Shown here: positions 31,342 through 39,906 of the stretch, piece after piece
Layout: each line of letters opens with the position of its first letter
Position numbering within the stretch: the first letter of the stretch is position 1
Source: Thermoproteota archaeon
GTDB taxonomy: Archaea; Korarchaeota; Korarchaeia; Korarchaeales; Korarchaeaceae
Assembly (NCBI GenBank): GCA_027491435.1
Contig: JAOZFG010000004.1
Coordinates: 202,626 to 266,625, forward strand
Reading direction: 5' to 3'
Length of the DNA: 64,000 bases
Position numbers and translations under genes: made by a program
Notes under the pieces: model-generated
Databases searched by the model: none
The model's input: the letters and a program-made list of their open reading frames with translations, nothing else
What the model was told of the DNA's origin: nothing

Positions 31342-32220
31342 ATGAGTGACTTGAGAGAGTCTCTTATCAATGGAGTGTTCGAGATGATGAAACTCGCTGC
31401 TTTTAACGTCCCCGACGACGTTAAAAATGCCCTTAAGAGGGCATATGAGATAGAAGATAACCCAGTAGCCAAGGCCAACCTAGGCGCCATCGTTAGGAAC
31501 TTGGAAGTAGCGTCAACCGAGAGGATACCCATATGTCAGGACACAGGTACACCAACTTTCTTTGTGGAGCTGGGCGAGGACTTCCCGTTGAAAGCAGGTC
31601 TCAGGGAGATAATTGAACAGGCAACCGTAAAGGCTACCCAGGAGATCCCCCTGAGACCTAACGCAGTTAATCCCTGGACTTATGAGAACTCAGGGAACAA
31701 CGTTGGGAGGTTCGTCCCAATCATACACTGGGAGGTGGTACCCGGAGATGAGCTGAAGATAACATACCTGGCTAAGGGAGGGGGTAGCGAGAACACCAGC
31801 AAACTGTACATGTTAAGCCCAGTTCTCGGACTTAAGGGTATAAAGAAGGCTGTAATAGACGCTGTTGTGGAAGCGGGCCCCAAACCATGTCCACCGATAA
31901 TAGTGGGCGTGGGAGTGGGCGGAGGAGCCGATATGGCCATGAAGTTAGCTAAGAAGGCCACTCTCAGGAGGTTAGATGACAAGAACCCAGATCCCAAGCT
32001 GGCAGAGCTTGAAGAGGAGCTCCTACATAAGATAAACTCCTTAGGCCTCGGACCTATGGGCCTAGGTGGAAAGACCTACGCCTTAGCTGTCAAAATAGAG
32101 TGGGCCCACAAACACCCTGCCAGCTTGCCAGTGGGCATATCCACCTTGTGTTGGGCAGCTAGGAAGTCCATAGCCGTGTTCAAACCGGATGGAAGCATGA
32201 AGGTGCTTATGCCTCCATGA
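31342..32220 (+). CDS. fumA: Fumarate hydratase class I, alpha subunit
   Basis: The alpha subunit (292 residues) of the two-subunit, Fe-S-dependent fumarase that hydrates fumarate to malate. The cluster-binding cysteines are visible in IPICQDTGTPTFFVELG (about 59-75), GPKPCPPIIVGVGVGGG and ISTLCWAARKS. Tartrate dehydratase is a close relative and cannot be excluded, but the pair is normally fumarase in archaea. ATG 31342 follows GGGGGTAACCCCG. The beta subunit begins 12 nt after the stop, so the two are an operon. Confidence 0.93.
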   Translation: MSDLRESLINGVFEMMKLAAFNVPDDVKNALKRAYEIEDNPVAKANLGAIVRNLEVASTERIPICQDTGTPTFFVELGEDFPLKAGLREIIEQATVKATQEIPLRPNAVNPWTYENSGNNVGRFVPIIHWEVVPGDELKITYLAKGGGSENTSKLYMLSPVLGLKGIKKAVIDAVVEAGPKPCPPIIVGVGVGGGADMAMKLAKKATLRRLDDKNPDPKLAELEEELLHKINSLGLGPMGLGGKTYALAVKIEWAHKHPASLPVGISTLCWAARKSIAVFKPDGSMKVLMPP

Positions 32221-32232
32221 GAGGTGATGGTT

Positions 32233-32832
32233 ATGGCCGAGTATAGGTTGAAGACTCCCTTATCGGAGGAGGATGTTAGGCAGCTCAAGGTTGGTGATAT
32301 AGTCTACATATCCGGGATAATAGTTACGGGCAGGGATCAGGTTCACAGGAGGGCCTTAGAGCTAGCAGCAAAAGGGGAGAAAGACAAGGTTCCAGTTAAC
32401 CTTGAAGGGGCAGTCCTCTATCACTGCGGTCCCATAGTTAAGAAGGTGGACGGTGAGTGGAAGATATTCGGGTTCGGCCCAACCACTAGCGCTAGGATGG
32501 AGAGCGTAGAGGCCGATTTCATAAAGGAGTTTGGGGTTAGGGCGATAATAGGTAAAGGAGGGATGTTCGAGAGGACTACTCAAGCCATGAAGGAGTACGG
32601 GGCAGTTTACCTCGCTCACCCAGGGGGCGTGTCTGCGGTGGCCACTAAATCAGTCAAGAGGGTGATAGACGTCCACTGGCTTGATCTTGGCACTCCAGAG
32701 GCTATGTGGGTAGTTGAGGTGGAGAACTTCGGTCCTACAATGGTTGCCATAGACTCTCACGGGAACAACCTGTTCCTGGACGTCATGAACAAGGCCAAGG
32801 AGAAAGTCCAGGAAGTCTATAAGACCCTCTAA
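32233..32832 (+). CDS. fumB: Fumarate hydratase class I, beta subunit
   Basis: The 199-residue beta subunit, with LKVGDIVYISGIIVTGRDQVHRRALELA, LYHCGPIVKK, FGFGPTTSARMESVEADFI, GKGGM and HPGGVSAVATKSVKRVIDVHWLDLGTPEAMWVVEVENFGPTMVAID. These are the conserved fumarase C-terminal blocks that bind the carboxylates. ATG 32233 is preferred because GAGGTGA precedes it by 5 nt; GTG 32224 and ATG 32227 overlap that site. Together with the alpha subunit it completes a part of the citric-acid or amino-acid carbon route. Confidence 0.92.
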   Translation: MAEYRLKTPLSEEDVRQLKVGDIVYISGIIVTGRDQVHRRALELAAKGEKDKVPVNLEGAVLYHCGPIVKKVDGEWKIFGFGPTTSARMESVEADFIKEFGVRAIIGKGGMFERTTQAMKEYGAVYLAHPGGVSAVATKSVKRVIDVHWLDLGTPEAMWVVEVENFGPTMVAIDSHGNNLFLDVMNKAKEKVQEVYKTL

Positions 32833-32840
32833 CACCCATT

Positions 32841-32849
32841 TTTATATTT
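32841..32849 (+). promoter_or_regulatory. Promoter of the propeller-protein gene
   Basis: TTTATATTT at 32841-32849 is 19-27 nt before the ATG at 32868 and no ribosome binding site lies between. This suggests a leaderless transcript. Confidence 0.5.
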
Positions 32850-32867
32850 CTGACAATTTTACTCGCG

Positions 32868-33788
32868 ATGAAGGTAAGGCCCATTCTAGTGATCTTGCTG
32901 TTGTTGCCCTTTGTTGAACTCGGAGCCTCAGGACCTGAGATAATAGATGAGATAGACGCTCGTGACGGGTTGATTGCAGTTGTTTACGTGAGGGATGGGC
33001 TAAAGCAGCTAGTAGTTTACAGGGACTCTAGAGCTATCTGGAGCTCGGCAAGGTACAGGCACTTAGAGTTCAACTGGTCGTCCAAAGGGGTTTTAGCGGT
33101 GAGGCTTTGTGAGGAACCATGTTACAACATGAACAGGCAGATGGTGCAGGTGTTCGATCCTTACACTATGCTAACCTGGAATTCCTCGGAGGGAAGGCTT
33201 ACAAGGTTCTGGTGGTCCCCTACAGGGAAGCTAGCCGTGGTCATATGGAGAAGTCCCTGTGGAGATTACAGAGAACACTGGATAGAAGTTTACGACCCCT
33301 CCACTGGCAGGGTCAGCAGGTCTGAGATGAAGGGATACCTCTACGTTACCTGGTCCCCAGATGGAAACCTCGTAGCGGCTACAGTTAAGGGGAAGAAAGG
33401 TTACTACGTGGAGGTGATGGACTCTCACTTAAACAGTTTATGGAAGAGTTACGAGGCCGGAATTGCCGACTTCAGGTGGTCTAACGACGGTAAACTTGCG
33501 GTAAGGCTTCAAGAAAACGGAACTCAATGGTTAGAAGTCTACATCAGGGGCACAACTTGGAGATCTGAGAGGGCTAGGGAGGTCAGGTACGACTGGACTG
33601 AGGACGGCAGGCTAATCTACTCCCTAGACGGAGAACTCAGGGTGGAGGACTTCTTAGGATCAGATCTGCTGTTCTTGGCCCTAGCCGTCATAATTCTGTT
33701 GGCAATAGCCTTAGCATCCGTCAAGCTGATCAACAGGAAGATAGGCATATCTTGTCCAGAAGAAGGGGGTGTGGAACTCCCCTGCTAA
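32868..33788 (+). CDS. Secreted/membrane-anchored beta-propeller-like protein
   Basis: A 306-residue protein with a signal peptide (residues 1-22, MKVRPILVILLLLPFVELGAS), repeats that each end in strand W-S followed by G-x-L-A (FNWSSKGVLAVR, FWWSPTGKLAVV, VTWSPDGNLVAA, FRWSNDGKLAVR, YDWTEDGRLIYS), and a C-terminal membrane segment (about 266-288). The repeats are spaced about 38-49 residues apart and resemble WD40/TolB-type blades. The ectodomain would face outside, with the C-terminal tail (ending GGVELPC) in the cytoplasm. Function unknown; perhaps a surface scaffold. The last 4 nt overlap the small convergent gene. Confidence 0.7.
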   Translation: MKVRPILVILLLLPFVELGASGPEIIDEIDARDGLIAVVYVRDGLKQLVVYRDSRAIWSSARYRHLEFNWSSKGVLAVRLCEEPCYNMNRQMVQVFDPYTMLTWNSSEGRLTRFWWSPTGKLAVVIWRSPCGDYREHWIEVYDPSTGRVSRSEMKGYLYVTWSPDGNLVAATVKGKKGYYVEVMDSHLNSLWKSYEAGIADFRWSNDGKLAVRLQENGTQWLEVYIRGTTWRSERAREVRYDWTEDGRLIYSLDGELRVEDFLGSDLLFLALAVIILLAIALASVKLINRKIGISCPEEGGVELPC

Positions 33789-33958
33789 TGTTTGACCCTT
33801 TCAACCCTAACTCTGCTCAACTTCTTAACTATAATTTCAGATACCGCCAGCAAGGCCGCCACCTCTTCCCTGTTCTCAAAGTGTATTTCTTCAAGCTTCT
33901 TCATGTACTCCCGAACCCTTCTGTTGAATAGACGTTCATCTCTACTCGTTAAATCCAT
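33785..33958 (-). CDS. Small helical protein (57 aa)
   Basis: A short open frame from ATG 33958 to TAG 33787-33785. The protein begins MDLTSRDERLFNRRVREYM, continues as a charged amphipathic helix (KKLEEIHFENREEVAALLAVSEIIVKKLS in outline) and ends in RVERVKH. GAGGTGA stands just 3 nt upstream of the ATG. Good codon periodicity, an RBS and placement in an otherwise empty 240-nt gap support a real gene. No family recognised; the size and amphipathic helices suggest a small protein partner or regulator. The stop overlaps the stop of the propeller gene by 4 nt. Confidence 0.65.
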   Translation of the reverse strand: MDLTSRDERLFNRRVREYMKKLEEIHFENREEVAALLAVSEIIVKKLSRVRVERVKH

Positions 33959-34027
33959 GGTTCACCTCTAATATCATACCCGGGTATCTCTAAAAAGGAT
34001 TTCTAGGGAATTGGACGTTAAAATGAT

Positions 34028-34783
34028 CTATTTCGTTAAGTCACCATCTCTAGTTATCAGTTTACCTTCTGGCGTCAGGGCTATTTTTGGAAAAATATTG
34101 TTTGAATAAAGCCTCCTCTTAACCCCCTCATAAAGCACTATTATCTCAGGTTCGAAGCTCTCGACGAGCTCCTCGCTCAGGTTGGTCAGGATGCCAAGCA
34201 ATCTAACTAACCTATCTTTACTTGTGAAGCTTACAACTGCTGAAACGTGCACGCTAACGCCGGCTTCTACCAAATTTCTTACTCCCTCTATCTGCGACCA
34301 GAAGAACTCTGGCCTAGCTCCCGTAAGCCTAGAGAACTCCTCTGGGTTTGTCCCCTTTAGAGAGACCCTTACGTGTAGATTTTTGAACCCTGAAAGTTCA
34401 CTCGCGTAGTTCCTATCTATCAGTATCCCATTGGTCTCCAAGATGAAGTGCAGGTCGGGAGGGACTTCCCTTAATACGGAGATTAGGTGCTCCTTGCCGA
34501 TAGTGGGCTCAGCCCCGCTTATCCTTACCCTCTTGTAACCGCGCCTGCGGGCCCCTTCCGTTAGAATCTTAGCCACTTCATGGCTGCCGTAAAACTTTCC
34601 CTGGGTCAGGTCGCTGGCGTACCTGTAGCTCCAGCAAAAGATGCACCTCAGATTACACCCCACAGCATCAGCAGTATAAATCCCGCCATAGTACCTTGAA
34701 GGCCTGAACCTGTAGTACTTCCTCCGGTCACCCGAGACGACCTGTCTTTCCACCGCCCTCGCCAACTCTAGGGGGTCGTACAT
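34028..34783 (-). CDS. Radical SAM enzyme
   Basis: The 251-residue protein has the cluster motif CNLRCIFC (CX3CX2C, about residues 43-50) after ADAVG, the SAM-binding GAEPT (about 95-99), and the strands FILETNGILI and LHVRVSLKG of the radical SAM barrel. It lacks extra Cys clusters, so it belongs to the simple activase-like group (PflA/COG2108-like). The target is unknown. The upstream FAD oxidoreductase stop is 1 nt from this ATG, so both are in one operon, and a redox or activating role linked to it is possible. Confidence 0.88.
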   Translation of the reverse strand: MYDPLELARAVERQVVSGDRRKYYRFRPSRYYGGIYTADAVGCNLRCIFCWSYRYASDLTQGKFYGSHEVAKILTEGARRRGYKRVRISGAEPTIGKEHLISVLREVPPDLHFILETNGILIDRNYASELSGFKNLHVRVSLKGTNPEEFSRLTGARPEFFWSQIEGVRNLVEAGVSVHVSAVVSFTSKDRLVRLLGILTNLSEELVESFEPEIIVLYEGVKRRLYSNNIFPKIALTPEGKLITRDGDLTK

Positions 34784-34784
34784 T

Positions 34785-36182
34785 CTAGAGCCTCTTGGCT
34801 ATATCCCTTCCTATCCACACCCCTGAGGCGGCCGCTTGAACTAGGCCTCTAGACACGCCTGCCCCGTCCCCTCCGGCGTAAAGTCCTCTCACATTTCTAA
34901 TCTCTAAGTTCTCCTTCAAATCAAGCTTGGCTGTGTGAAGCTTAACCTCTATTCCGTAAAGGAGCGTGTGATCACTTGCTATCCCTGGCATTATCTCGTT
35001 TAACGCTTCTAGCATTTCTATCACGTCCTTAAGGTATCTGTAAGGCAGGACGAAGCTCAAATCTCCGGGGACAGCTGACTCCAGCGTGGGCCTGACTATG
35101 CTCCTTTTCAACCTCTCTTGAGTGGACCTCCTACCCCTCCTCAAATCTCCATACCTCTGAACCAGAGGTTGGTTCCCAGCTATGTTATTAGCCATCTTAG
35201 CTATGCTCAAGGCGTAGGATATGGTGTCCTTGTAAGGCTCGGTGAACTTGGTGGTAACCAGTATGGCGAAGTTCGTGTTGTCTGTCTTGTAATCCTCTCT
35301 AGCCATCCCGTTGACGGTGACTATTCCCCAATAGGATTCAGCGACTACAACTCCTCCTGGGTTAACGCAGAACACCCTCACCCTATCGTCAAACGTTTCG
35401 CTGTAGTAGATCAACTTAGGCTCGTATAGCACGTCTGTGAACTCGCTCATCACCTCAGACGGGACCTCTACCCTAACTCCGAGGTCTACTTTGCCCTCCT
35501 CAACTCTGATCCCCAACCTTTTAGCCTCTTTAACCAACCAGCTCGATCCAACCCTGCCAGGGGCCACCACTACGAACCTGCTGGTGAGTTCCTGCCCGTC
35601 ATTCAGGGTGACGCCCTTAACCACGCCTCCCTGGACGTTTATTCTCTCAACTCTCTTGTTGAAGATGAACTCCACGTTAAGCCTCTTAAGCTCCCTCTTG
35701 AAGTTCTGAAGGACCCTGAACCCGCCATCGCTGCCCATGTGTCTTATCTTAAAGGGTATCAACAGCAGCCCATGTCTCAAGGCCTTTCTCCTCAGCCTCT
35801 CTACTTCCCTTTCGTCAGTCCCGTAGAGTTTTTGAGGGGCGCCCATCTCTAGAAATACCTTATCTACGTAGTTTATCAGCTCTATAACTCTAGAATGGTC
35901 TCCTATAACTGTGTCAAGCTCGCCTCCCACCTCGGTGGTCAGGTTGAGCTTACCGTCGCTAAAGGTTCCCGCCCCGCCGAAGCCAGACACTATGTCGCAT
36001 ACGGGACAAGTTATACACCTTCCAACTTTGCTTATTGGGCAGTTCCTCCTCTCCAAATCCTTGCCCATCTCGATTATCAACACCCTGGCGTCAGGCTTAG
36101 CCCTCTTTATCTCTAAAGCGGCGAAAAGTCCTGTAGGGCCGGCACCAACTATCAAGACGTCCCAGTCAACGTCCCCTTTCAA
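34785..36182 (-). CDS. FAD-dependent oxidoreductase (COG2509-like)
   Basis: A 465-residue flavoprotein beginning WDVLIVGAGPTGLFAALEIKR (residues 7-27), followed by a Cys-rich segment KVGRCITCPVCDIVSGFGGAG (about 52-72), which resembles the CxxC-containing region of the COG2509 family, and a C-terminal YAGGDGAGVSRGLVQAAASGVWIG FAD motif. COG2509 proteins are annotated as uncharacterised FAD-dependent dehydrogenases, so the substrate is unknown. TTG start at 36182 with an AAGGGA upstream. It overlaps the metallophosphoesterase gene by 17 nt at its start. Confidence 0.82.
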   Translation of the reverse strand: MKGDVDWDVLIVGAGPTGLFAALEIKRAKPDARVLIIEMGKDLERRNCPISKVGRCITCPVCDIVSGFGGAGTFSDGKLNLTTEVGGELDTVIGDHSRVIELINYVDKVFLEMGAPQKLYGTDEREVERLRRKALRHGLLLIPFKIRHMGSDGGFRVLQNFKRELKRLNVEFIFNKRVERINVQGGVVKGVTLNDGQELTSRFVVVAPGRVGSSWLVKEAKRLGIRVEEGKVDLGVRVEVPSEVMSEFTDVLYEPKLIYYSETFDDRVRVFCVNPGGVVVAESYWGIVTVNGMAREDYKTDNTNFAILVTTKFTEPYKDTISYALSIAKMANNIAGNQPLVQRYGDLRRGRRSTQERLKRSIVRPTLESAVPGDLSFVLPYRYLKDVIEMLEALNEIMPGIASDHTLLYGIEVKLHTAKLDLKENLEIRNVRGLYAGGDGAGVSRGLVQAAASGVWIGRDIAKRL

Positions 36183-36915
36183 CAGGTTTCCCTTTTTCTC
36201 TGCGGGACCCCCTAGAGAATTTATGTTTTTCTATCAGCTCGCCTAGCACACCTATGAGTTCACCGCTTAAATCAAAGACATACGCCTCATCAAGATCCAC
36301 GCATTTAGGAAATATCGGCCCCTTTACTTCCAAGTTATTTAACATCCCGTAGCCTGTAAGCTCGTTAAATGGAGGCATTATCAACACCTTGGGAGGAACC
36401 CCCTCGCATGAGGTCTCCGCCAGCACCCAAACAGGTTCAGAGAACCCCCTAACCCTGATAGTCGGGTGAACGTGGCCCATTATCCCTATTCTAAAGTTGC
36501 TTGACTCCTCCGGCGGCATAGCGTGGCCATGGAATAGCCAAGAGTCATCCAGCGGGAGCCCCCTTCCATCCACAACTTTAGTTTCCTGTGTATTCACCAA
36601 CCCGCCGTCGTGGTTACCCTTTACCACAACTACCTCATCGAACTGCTCCCTCACGACCTCAAAGAACCTAGATACCCTATCCAGGGAAGAGGAGGTCAGA
36701 CCAATGTCGTGCTTTAAATCACCATTGACGACGAGCTTCCTTGCTCCTGTGAGCTTTCCAAGTGAGATCACCCTCCTAGCCAGTTTTTCCGTCTGATCTG
36801 GCAGATATACCCCCGAGAACATTAATTCTAGCTCAAACCCGAGGTGTAGATCGCTGATCACAAGGGTCCCACCTTTAATTATGACTGCCCTCTCCTTCCA
36901 CAGGGGTTCTATCAT
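36166..36915 (-). CDS. Metallophosphoesterase (archaeal COG1407 type)
   Basis: A 249-residue calcineurin-like phosphoesterase with VISDLHLGFE (about 19-28), LVVNGDLKHDIG, VVVKGNHDGG and MGHVHPTI. These are the D-x-H, GD, GNHD and GH-x-H metal motifs. The family (COG1407) is found in archaea and bacteria, often next to helicases, and is annotated as ICC-like phosphoesterase; substrate unknown. Its 5' region overlaps the divergent SWIM gene by 35 nt, and its 3' end overlaps the FAD oxidoreductase start by 17 nt. Confidence 0.88.
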   Translation of the reverse strand: MIEPLWKERAVIIKGGTLVISDLHLGFELELMFSGVYLPDQTEKLARRVISLGKLTGARKLVVNGDLKHDIGLTSSSLDRVSRFFEVVREQFDEVVVVKGNHDGGLVNTQETKVVDGRGLPLDDSWLFHGHAMPPEESSNFRIGIMGHVHPTIRVRGFSEPVWVLAETSCEGVPPKVLIMPPFNELTGYGMLNNLEVKGPIFPKCVDLDEAYVFDLSGELIGVLGELIEKHKFSRGSRREKGKPVERGR

Positions 36916-37270
36916 TTCAGACGAGGCCTCCTACATATTTGAGGTGCTGAGGGAATTACCTTGGGCAAGCTCTATAAAAGCTCTTAAGGCGGCCTTGGGG
37001 ATGAAGGTTAGGAAGGTGAGGTTCAAACCAAGCAATAGGACCCTTCACCTGGTTTCAGGTGTTACGGGGGATCACTTAGTCACCGACTGGTACTGTAGCT
37101 GTCTCGACTTCTACGTTAGAGTTCTAGTCAGGGAGGAGAGGAATTACTGCTACCACATTGCTGCAAAGAAAATAGCGGAAAAATTAAATTTAATAATTGA
37201 AAATAAGGTAACTGACAGAAAGTACCCTGAAATAATACTTAAAGTAGCCAGGGACGACAATATATTGTAG
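36881..37270 (+). CDS. SWIM zinc-finger protein (small)
   Basis: A 129-residue protein with the CxC-x(n)-CxH zinc motif of SWIM domains: YCSCLDFYVRVLVREERNYCYH (about 71-92, Cys72, Cys74, Cys90, His92 approximately). The N-terminal part is basic and helical (LKAALGMKVRKVRFKPS). SWIM proteins bind DNA or protein and, in eukaryotes and archaea, occur with RAD51 paralogues. No recA-like gene is present here. The upstream ATG at 36881 overlaps the divergent phosphoesterase by 35 nt; a later non-ATG start cannot be ruled out. Confidence 0.72.
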   Translation: MTALSFHRGSIISDEASYIFEVLRELPWASSIKALKAALGMKVRKVRFKPSNRTLHLVSGVTGDHLVTDWYCSCLDFYVRVLVREERNYCYHIAAKKIAEKLNLIIENKVTDRKYPEIILKVARDDNIL

Positions 37271-37330
37271 ATTTAACCTCGACAAATAACGTAATCCTTA
37301 TATTACCAAATCTCCCTATTTAAGTAGTGG

Positions 37331-38101
37331 ATGAAAATGTCTCTTGATATAGAGGATGACCAGGAGATCCTCTCCACTTACCACAGGAGGATTCTCAAAG
37401 AGATGGTCGCGAAGAAGATAGCAGGCGACATATTGTTCAGTCAGAACATAGGAATGGCCATGAGGAAGTGGAGAGAATATTTCGGCGTTAAGCAAAGTGA
37501 ACTGGCCAGGATGCTCGGCGTGTCAGCTTCCGTGGTCTCCGACTATGAGTCCAGCAGGAGGAAGAGCCCTGGATCCTTAGTTTTGAGGAGGTTCATCCTT
37601 ACCCTGATAGAGGAGGATGAGAAGAGAGGGGGCAACGTGATAAAAACCCTGGCGAAGACCTCAGGCATGATACCGATGCTCTCAAGCGTCATTGATATGA
37701 ACGAGCTGACCGTCCCGATGGAGCTGGATAAGTTCATTGAGATAATAGATGGTATCCTGCTGGTGGAAGCGCCTCAAAAGACCTACATTCACGGTTACAC
37801 AGTGATAGACAGTCTTAAGGCCATAGAAAACCTTTCAGGTAATGACTTCATGAGGTTATTCGGCATGTCCACCGAGAGGGCCCTCATATTCACTAAGGTG
37901 ACCATTGGGAGGAGCCCCATGGTGGCCTTAAAGGTCACAGACATAAGGCCAAGCCTAGTGGTCCTTCATGGGCCTGATCCAGACAAGGTGGATAGGCTGG
38001 GCATAAAGCTAGCCCACCTTATGAGGATCCCCTTAGCAGTTACCAGAATTGAAAACATTTATAATTTGGTGGAGAGGCTCAGGTCTCACCTAGGTGAGTA
38101 G
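37331..38101 (+). CDS. XRE-type HTH transcriptional regulator
   Basis: The 256-residue protein has an HTH at about residues 48-76: MRKWREYFGVKQSELARMLGVSASVVSDYESSRR. Beyond it is a long conserved domain with HGYTVIDSLKAIENLSGNDFMRLFGMSTERALIFTKVT. This matches the archaeal predicted-regulator family COG1709, which combines an HTH with a C-terminal domain of unknown function. ATG 37331. The stop is followed immediately by the ATG of the QueT-like gene, which is therefore a likely partner or target. Ligand unknown. Confidence 0.85.
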   Translation: MKMSLDIEDDQEILSTYHRRILKEMVAKKIAGDILFSQNIGMAMRKWREYFGVKQSELARMLGVSASVVSDYESSRRKSPGSLVLRRFILTLIEEDEKRGGNVIKTLAKTSGMIPMLSSVIDMNELTVPMELDKFIEIIDGILLVEAPQKTYIHGYTVIDSLKAIENLSGNDFMRLFGMSTERALIFTKVTIGRSPMVALKVTDIRPSLVVLHGPDPDKVDRLGIKLAHLMRIPLAVTRIENIYNLVERLRSHLGE

Positions 38102-38593
38102 ATGAACACGAGAGAGGTCACGCTGTCCGCCGTAATAGCAGCCGCTTACGCGGCCTTAACCCTGTTACTGGCTCCAATATCATACTACCAAGTGCAAGTA
38201 AGAGTCGCAGACTCCTTACTAGCCCTATCTTTGTTGTTCGGATGGCCTTCCATAGTAGGGGTGACTGTGGGTTGCTTCATAGCAAATATCTTAGGTCCCT
38301 TCGGGCTAGTAGACGCTGTGGGAGGGAGCATAGCTAATTTAGTGGCTACACTGATTGGATGGAAGCTCAGAAGAAACAAACTCGTCTCTTTAGTTTCTAT
38401 GGCGGTGGTGGTGTCGGCTATAGTTTCATCTTACCTCTACGCGCTGTTCAACGTTCCCTATCTTGTGACATTCGCTTATATACTCGCGGGATCATTAATA
38501 TCGATAACAGGTATAGGGTACGTCCTCCTCAAAGCTTTAGAGAGGACCACCAGGGCGATCAGGCTAGAGGCTGCCGTTCACAATCTTAGCTAA
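38102..38593 (+). CDS. queT: QueT-like ECF transporter S component
   Basis: A 163-residue membrane protein with five or six hydrophobic segments. The N-terminal pattern AYAALTLLLAPISYYQVQVRVADSLLALSLLFGWPSIVGVTVGCFIANI matches the QueT family (PF06177), which has API-x-(Y)-x-Q-V-R near the N terminus. QueT members are predicted to import a queuosine or archaeosine precursor or related metabolite with an ECF module. No energising ATPase genes are nearby, so a shared module elsewhere is implied. It follows the COG1709 regulator with no gap. Confidence 0.78.
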   Translation: MNTREVTLSAVIAAAYAALTLLLAPISYYQVQVRVADSLLALSLLFGWPSIVGVTVGCFIANILGPFGLVDAVGGSIANLVATLIGWKLRRNKLVSLVSMAVVVSAIVSSYLYALFNVPYLVTFAYILAGSLISITGIGYVLLKALERTTRAIRLEAAVHNLS

Positions 38594-38811
38594 AAGCTCC
38601 AAAACTTCCCCCCGTTTTCTAAAATTAATGTTTCTGAAAACTCTAAATTAGGATATCTTCAACCTACCAGACACGTTAAGAGATAGTTAATTTAATTCGT
38701 TAATCGTTGATTTTCGTCTAAAACATAAATATTTTTAGATTATCCCCGCGGGACCCCGAGGTCTCCTATAGGACCTATTCTCCCGATTCTATAAGAGCCT
38801 TGGTGGGTGAT
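38594..38811 (+). promoter_or_regulatory. Control region of the mevalonate operon
   Basis: A TATA-like TAAATATTTT lies at 38726-38735. About 25 nt downstream, near the expected start of transcription, there is the element AGGTCTCCTATAGGACCT (38759-38776), whose centre CCTATAGG is a perfect palindrome. It could be an operator controlling isoprenoid synthesis. Other parts are AT-rich without clear signals. Confidence 0.45.
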
Positions 38812-39897
38812 ATGAAACCGAGCAGAGAAGTAGGCATCGTAGGATGGGGGGTATACGTTCCTCAATGGAGGATAACTTCAGAGGAGCTCGCTAGAGGGTG
38901 GGGCAGGGAGTGGAAGAGGTACGCCGCTGGCATAATGGTGGAAGAGAAGAGCCTACCTGGCCTTGACGAGGACACATTCACCATAGCCTATGAAGCATCT
39001 GTGAACGCTCTAAAGAGGGCTAGGATAGACCCCGCAAAGATAAGGGCCGTATACGTTGGGACCGAGTCCAAACCCTACGCGGTAAAGACCACAGCTTCGA
39101 TACTAGTCGAGGCCCTAGGTGCCGGTGGCGATGCTAGGATGACCACTGGGGCGGACTACGAGTTCGCGTGCAAGGCCGGGACGGAGGCAATACAGACCTC
39201 CATAGGGCTGATAGGTTCGGGCATGATCGACTACGCCCTGGTGGTGGGAGCTGACACGGCTCAGGGCGCGCCTGGAGATGCCCTAGAGTACACAGCTTCA
39301 GCAGGAGGGGCCGCATTTGTGCTGGGCCCATCTTCTGAGTCCGTAGCGGTTATCAAAGCGTCCTTGTCACACGTGACCGACACTCCTGACTTCTGGAGGA
39401 GGCAGCATGAGAGGTATCCGGCCCACACCAGGTCATTTACCGGCGAGCCAGCCTATTTCAAACACATAATGGCTGCTGCGAAAGCACTAATGGAGGAGGT
39501 AGGCACCACGCCGGACGATTACGATTACGCCATATTCCACCAGCCCAACGGGAAGTTTCCCCTCAGGGTGGGGCAACGGCTGGGCTTCACCCCCGACAAG
39601 ATAAAACCAGGCCTGATAACCCCCTACATAGGTAACACCTACAGCGGCTCGGCCTTAGTGGGCCTGTCTGCTGTGCTGGATCAGGCTGAACCGGGCAGCA
39701 AGATACTGATGGTATCCTTCGGTTCAGGGGCCGGAAGCGACGCTTTTCACATAGAGGTCACCGACAAGGTGGTGGAAGTGAGGGACCTTGCCCCTAAGGT
39801 CATGGATTACGTTAACAGGAAGAGGTACGTGGATTACTCCACCTACGCCAGGTACAGGAGGATGATAAAGATGTTACACGACTTCAGCTCGTACTGA
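38812..39897 (+). CDS. hmgB: Hydroxymethylglutaryl-CoA synthase (archaeal type)
   Basis: Condenses acetyl-CoA with acetoacetyl-CoA, the second mevalonate step for archaeal lipids. Blocks include [15 protein letters not shown] (8-22 approximately), the catalytic Cys in [22 protein letters not shown], and the His in [32 protein letters not shown] is also conserved. The ATG at 38812 follows GGTGGG by 5 nt; a TTG at 38800 is less likely. It begins the HMGS-thiolase-DUF35 operon, known from archaea as a substrate-channelling complex. 361 residues is the usual length. Confidence 0.95.
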   Translation: MKPSREVGIVGWGVYVPQWRITSEELARGWGREWKRYAAGIMVEEKSLPGLDEDTFTIAYEASVNALKRARIDPAKIRAVYVGTESKPYAVKTTASILVEALGAGGDARMTTGADYEFACKAGTEAIQTSIGLIGSGMIDYALVVGADTAQGAPGDALEYTASAGGAAFVLGPSSESVAVIKASLSHVTDTPDFWRRQHERYPAHTRSFTGEPAYFKHIMAAAKALMEEVGTTPDDYDYAIFHQPNGKFPLRVGQRLGFTPDKIKPGLITPYIGNTYSGSALVGLSAVLDQAEPGSKILMVSFGSGAGSDAFHIEVTDKVVEVRDLAPKVMDYVNRKRYVDYSTYARYRRMIKMLHDFSSY

Positions 39898-39906
39898 GGT
39901 GATGAT

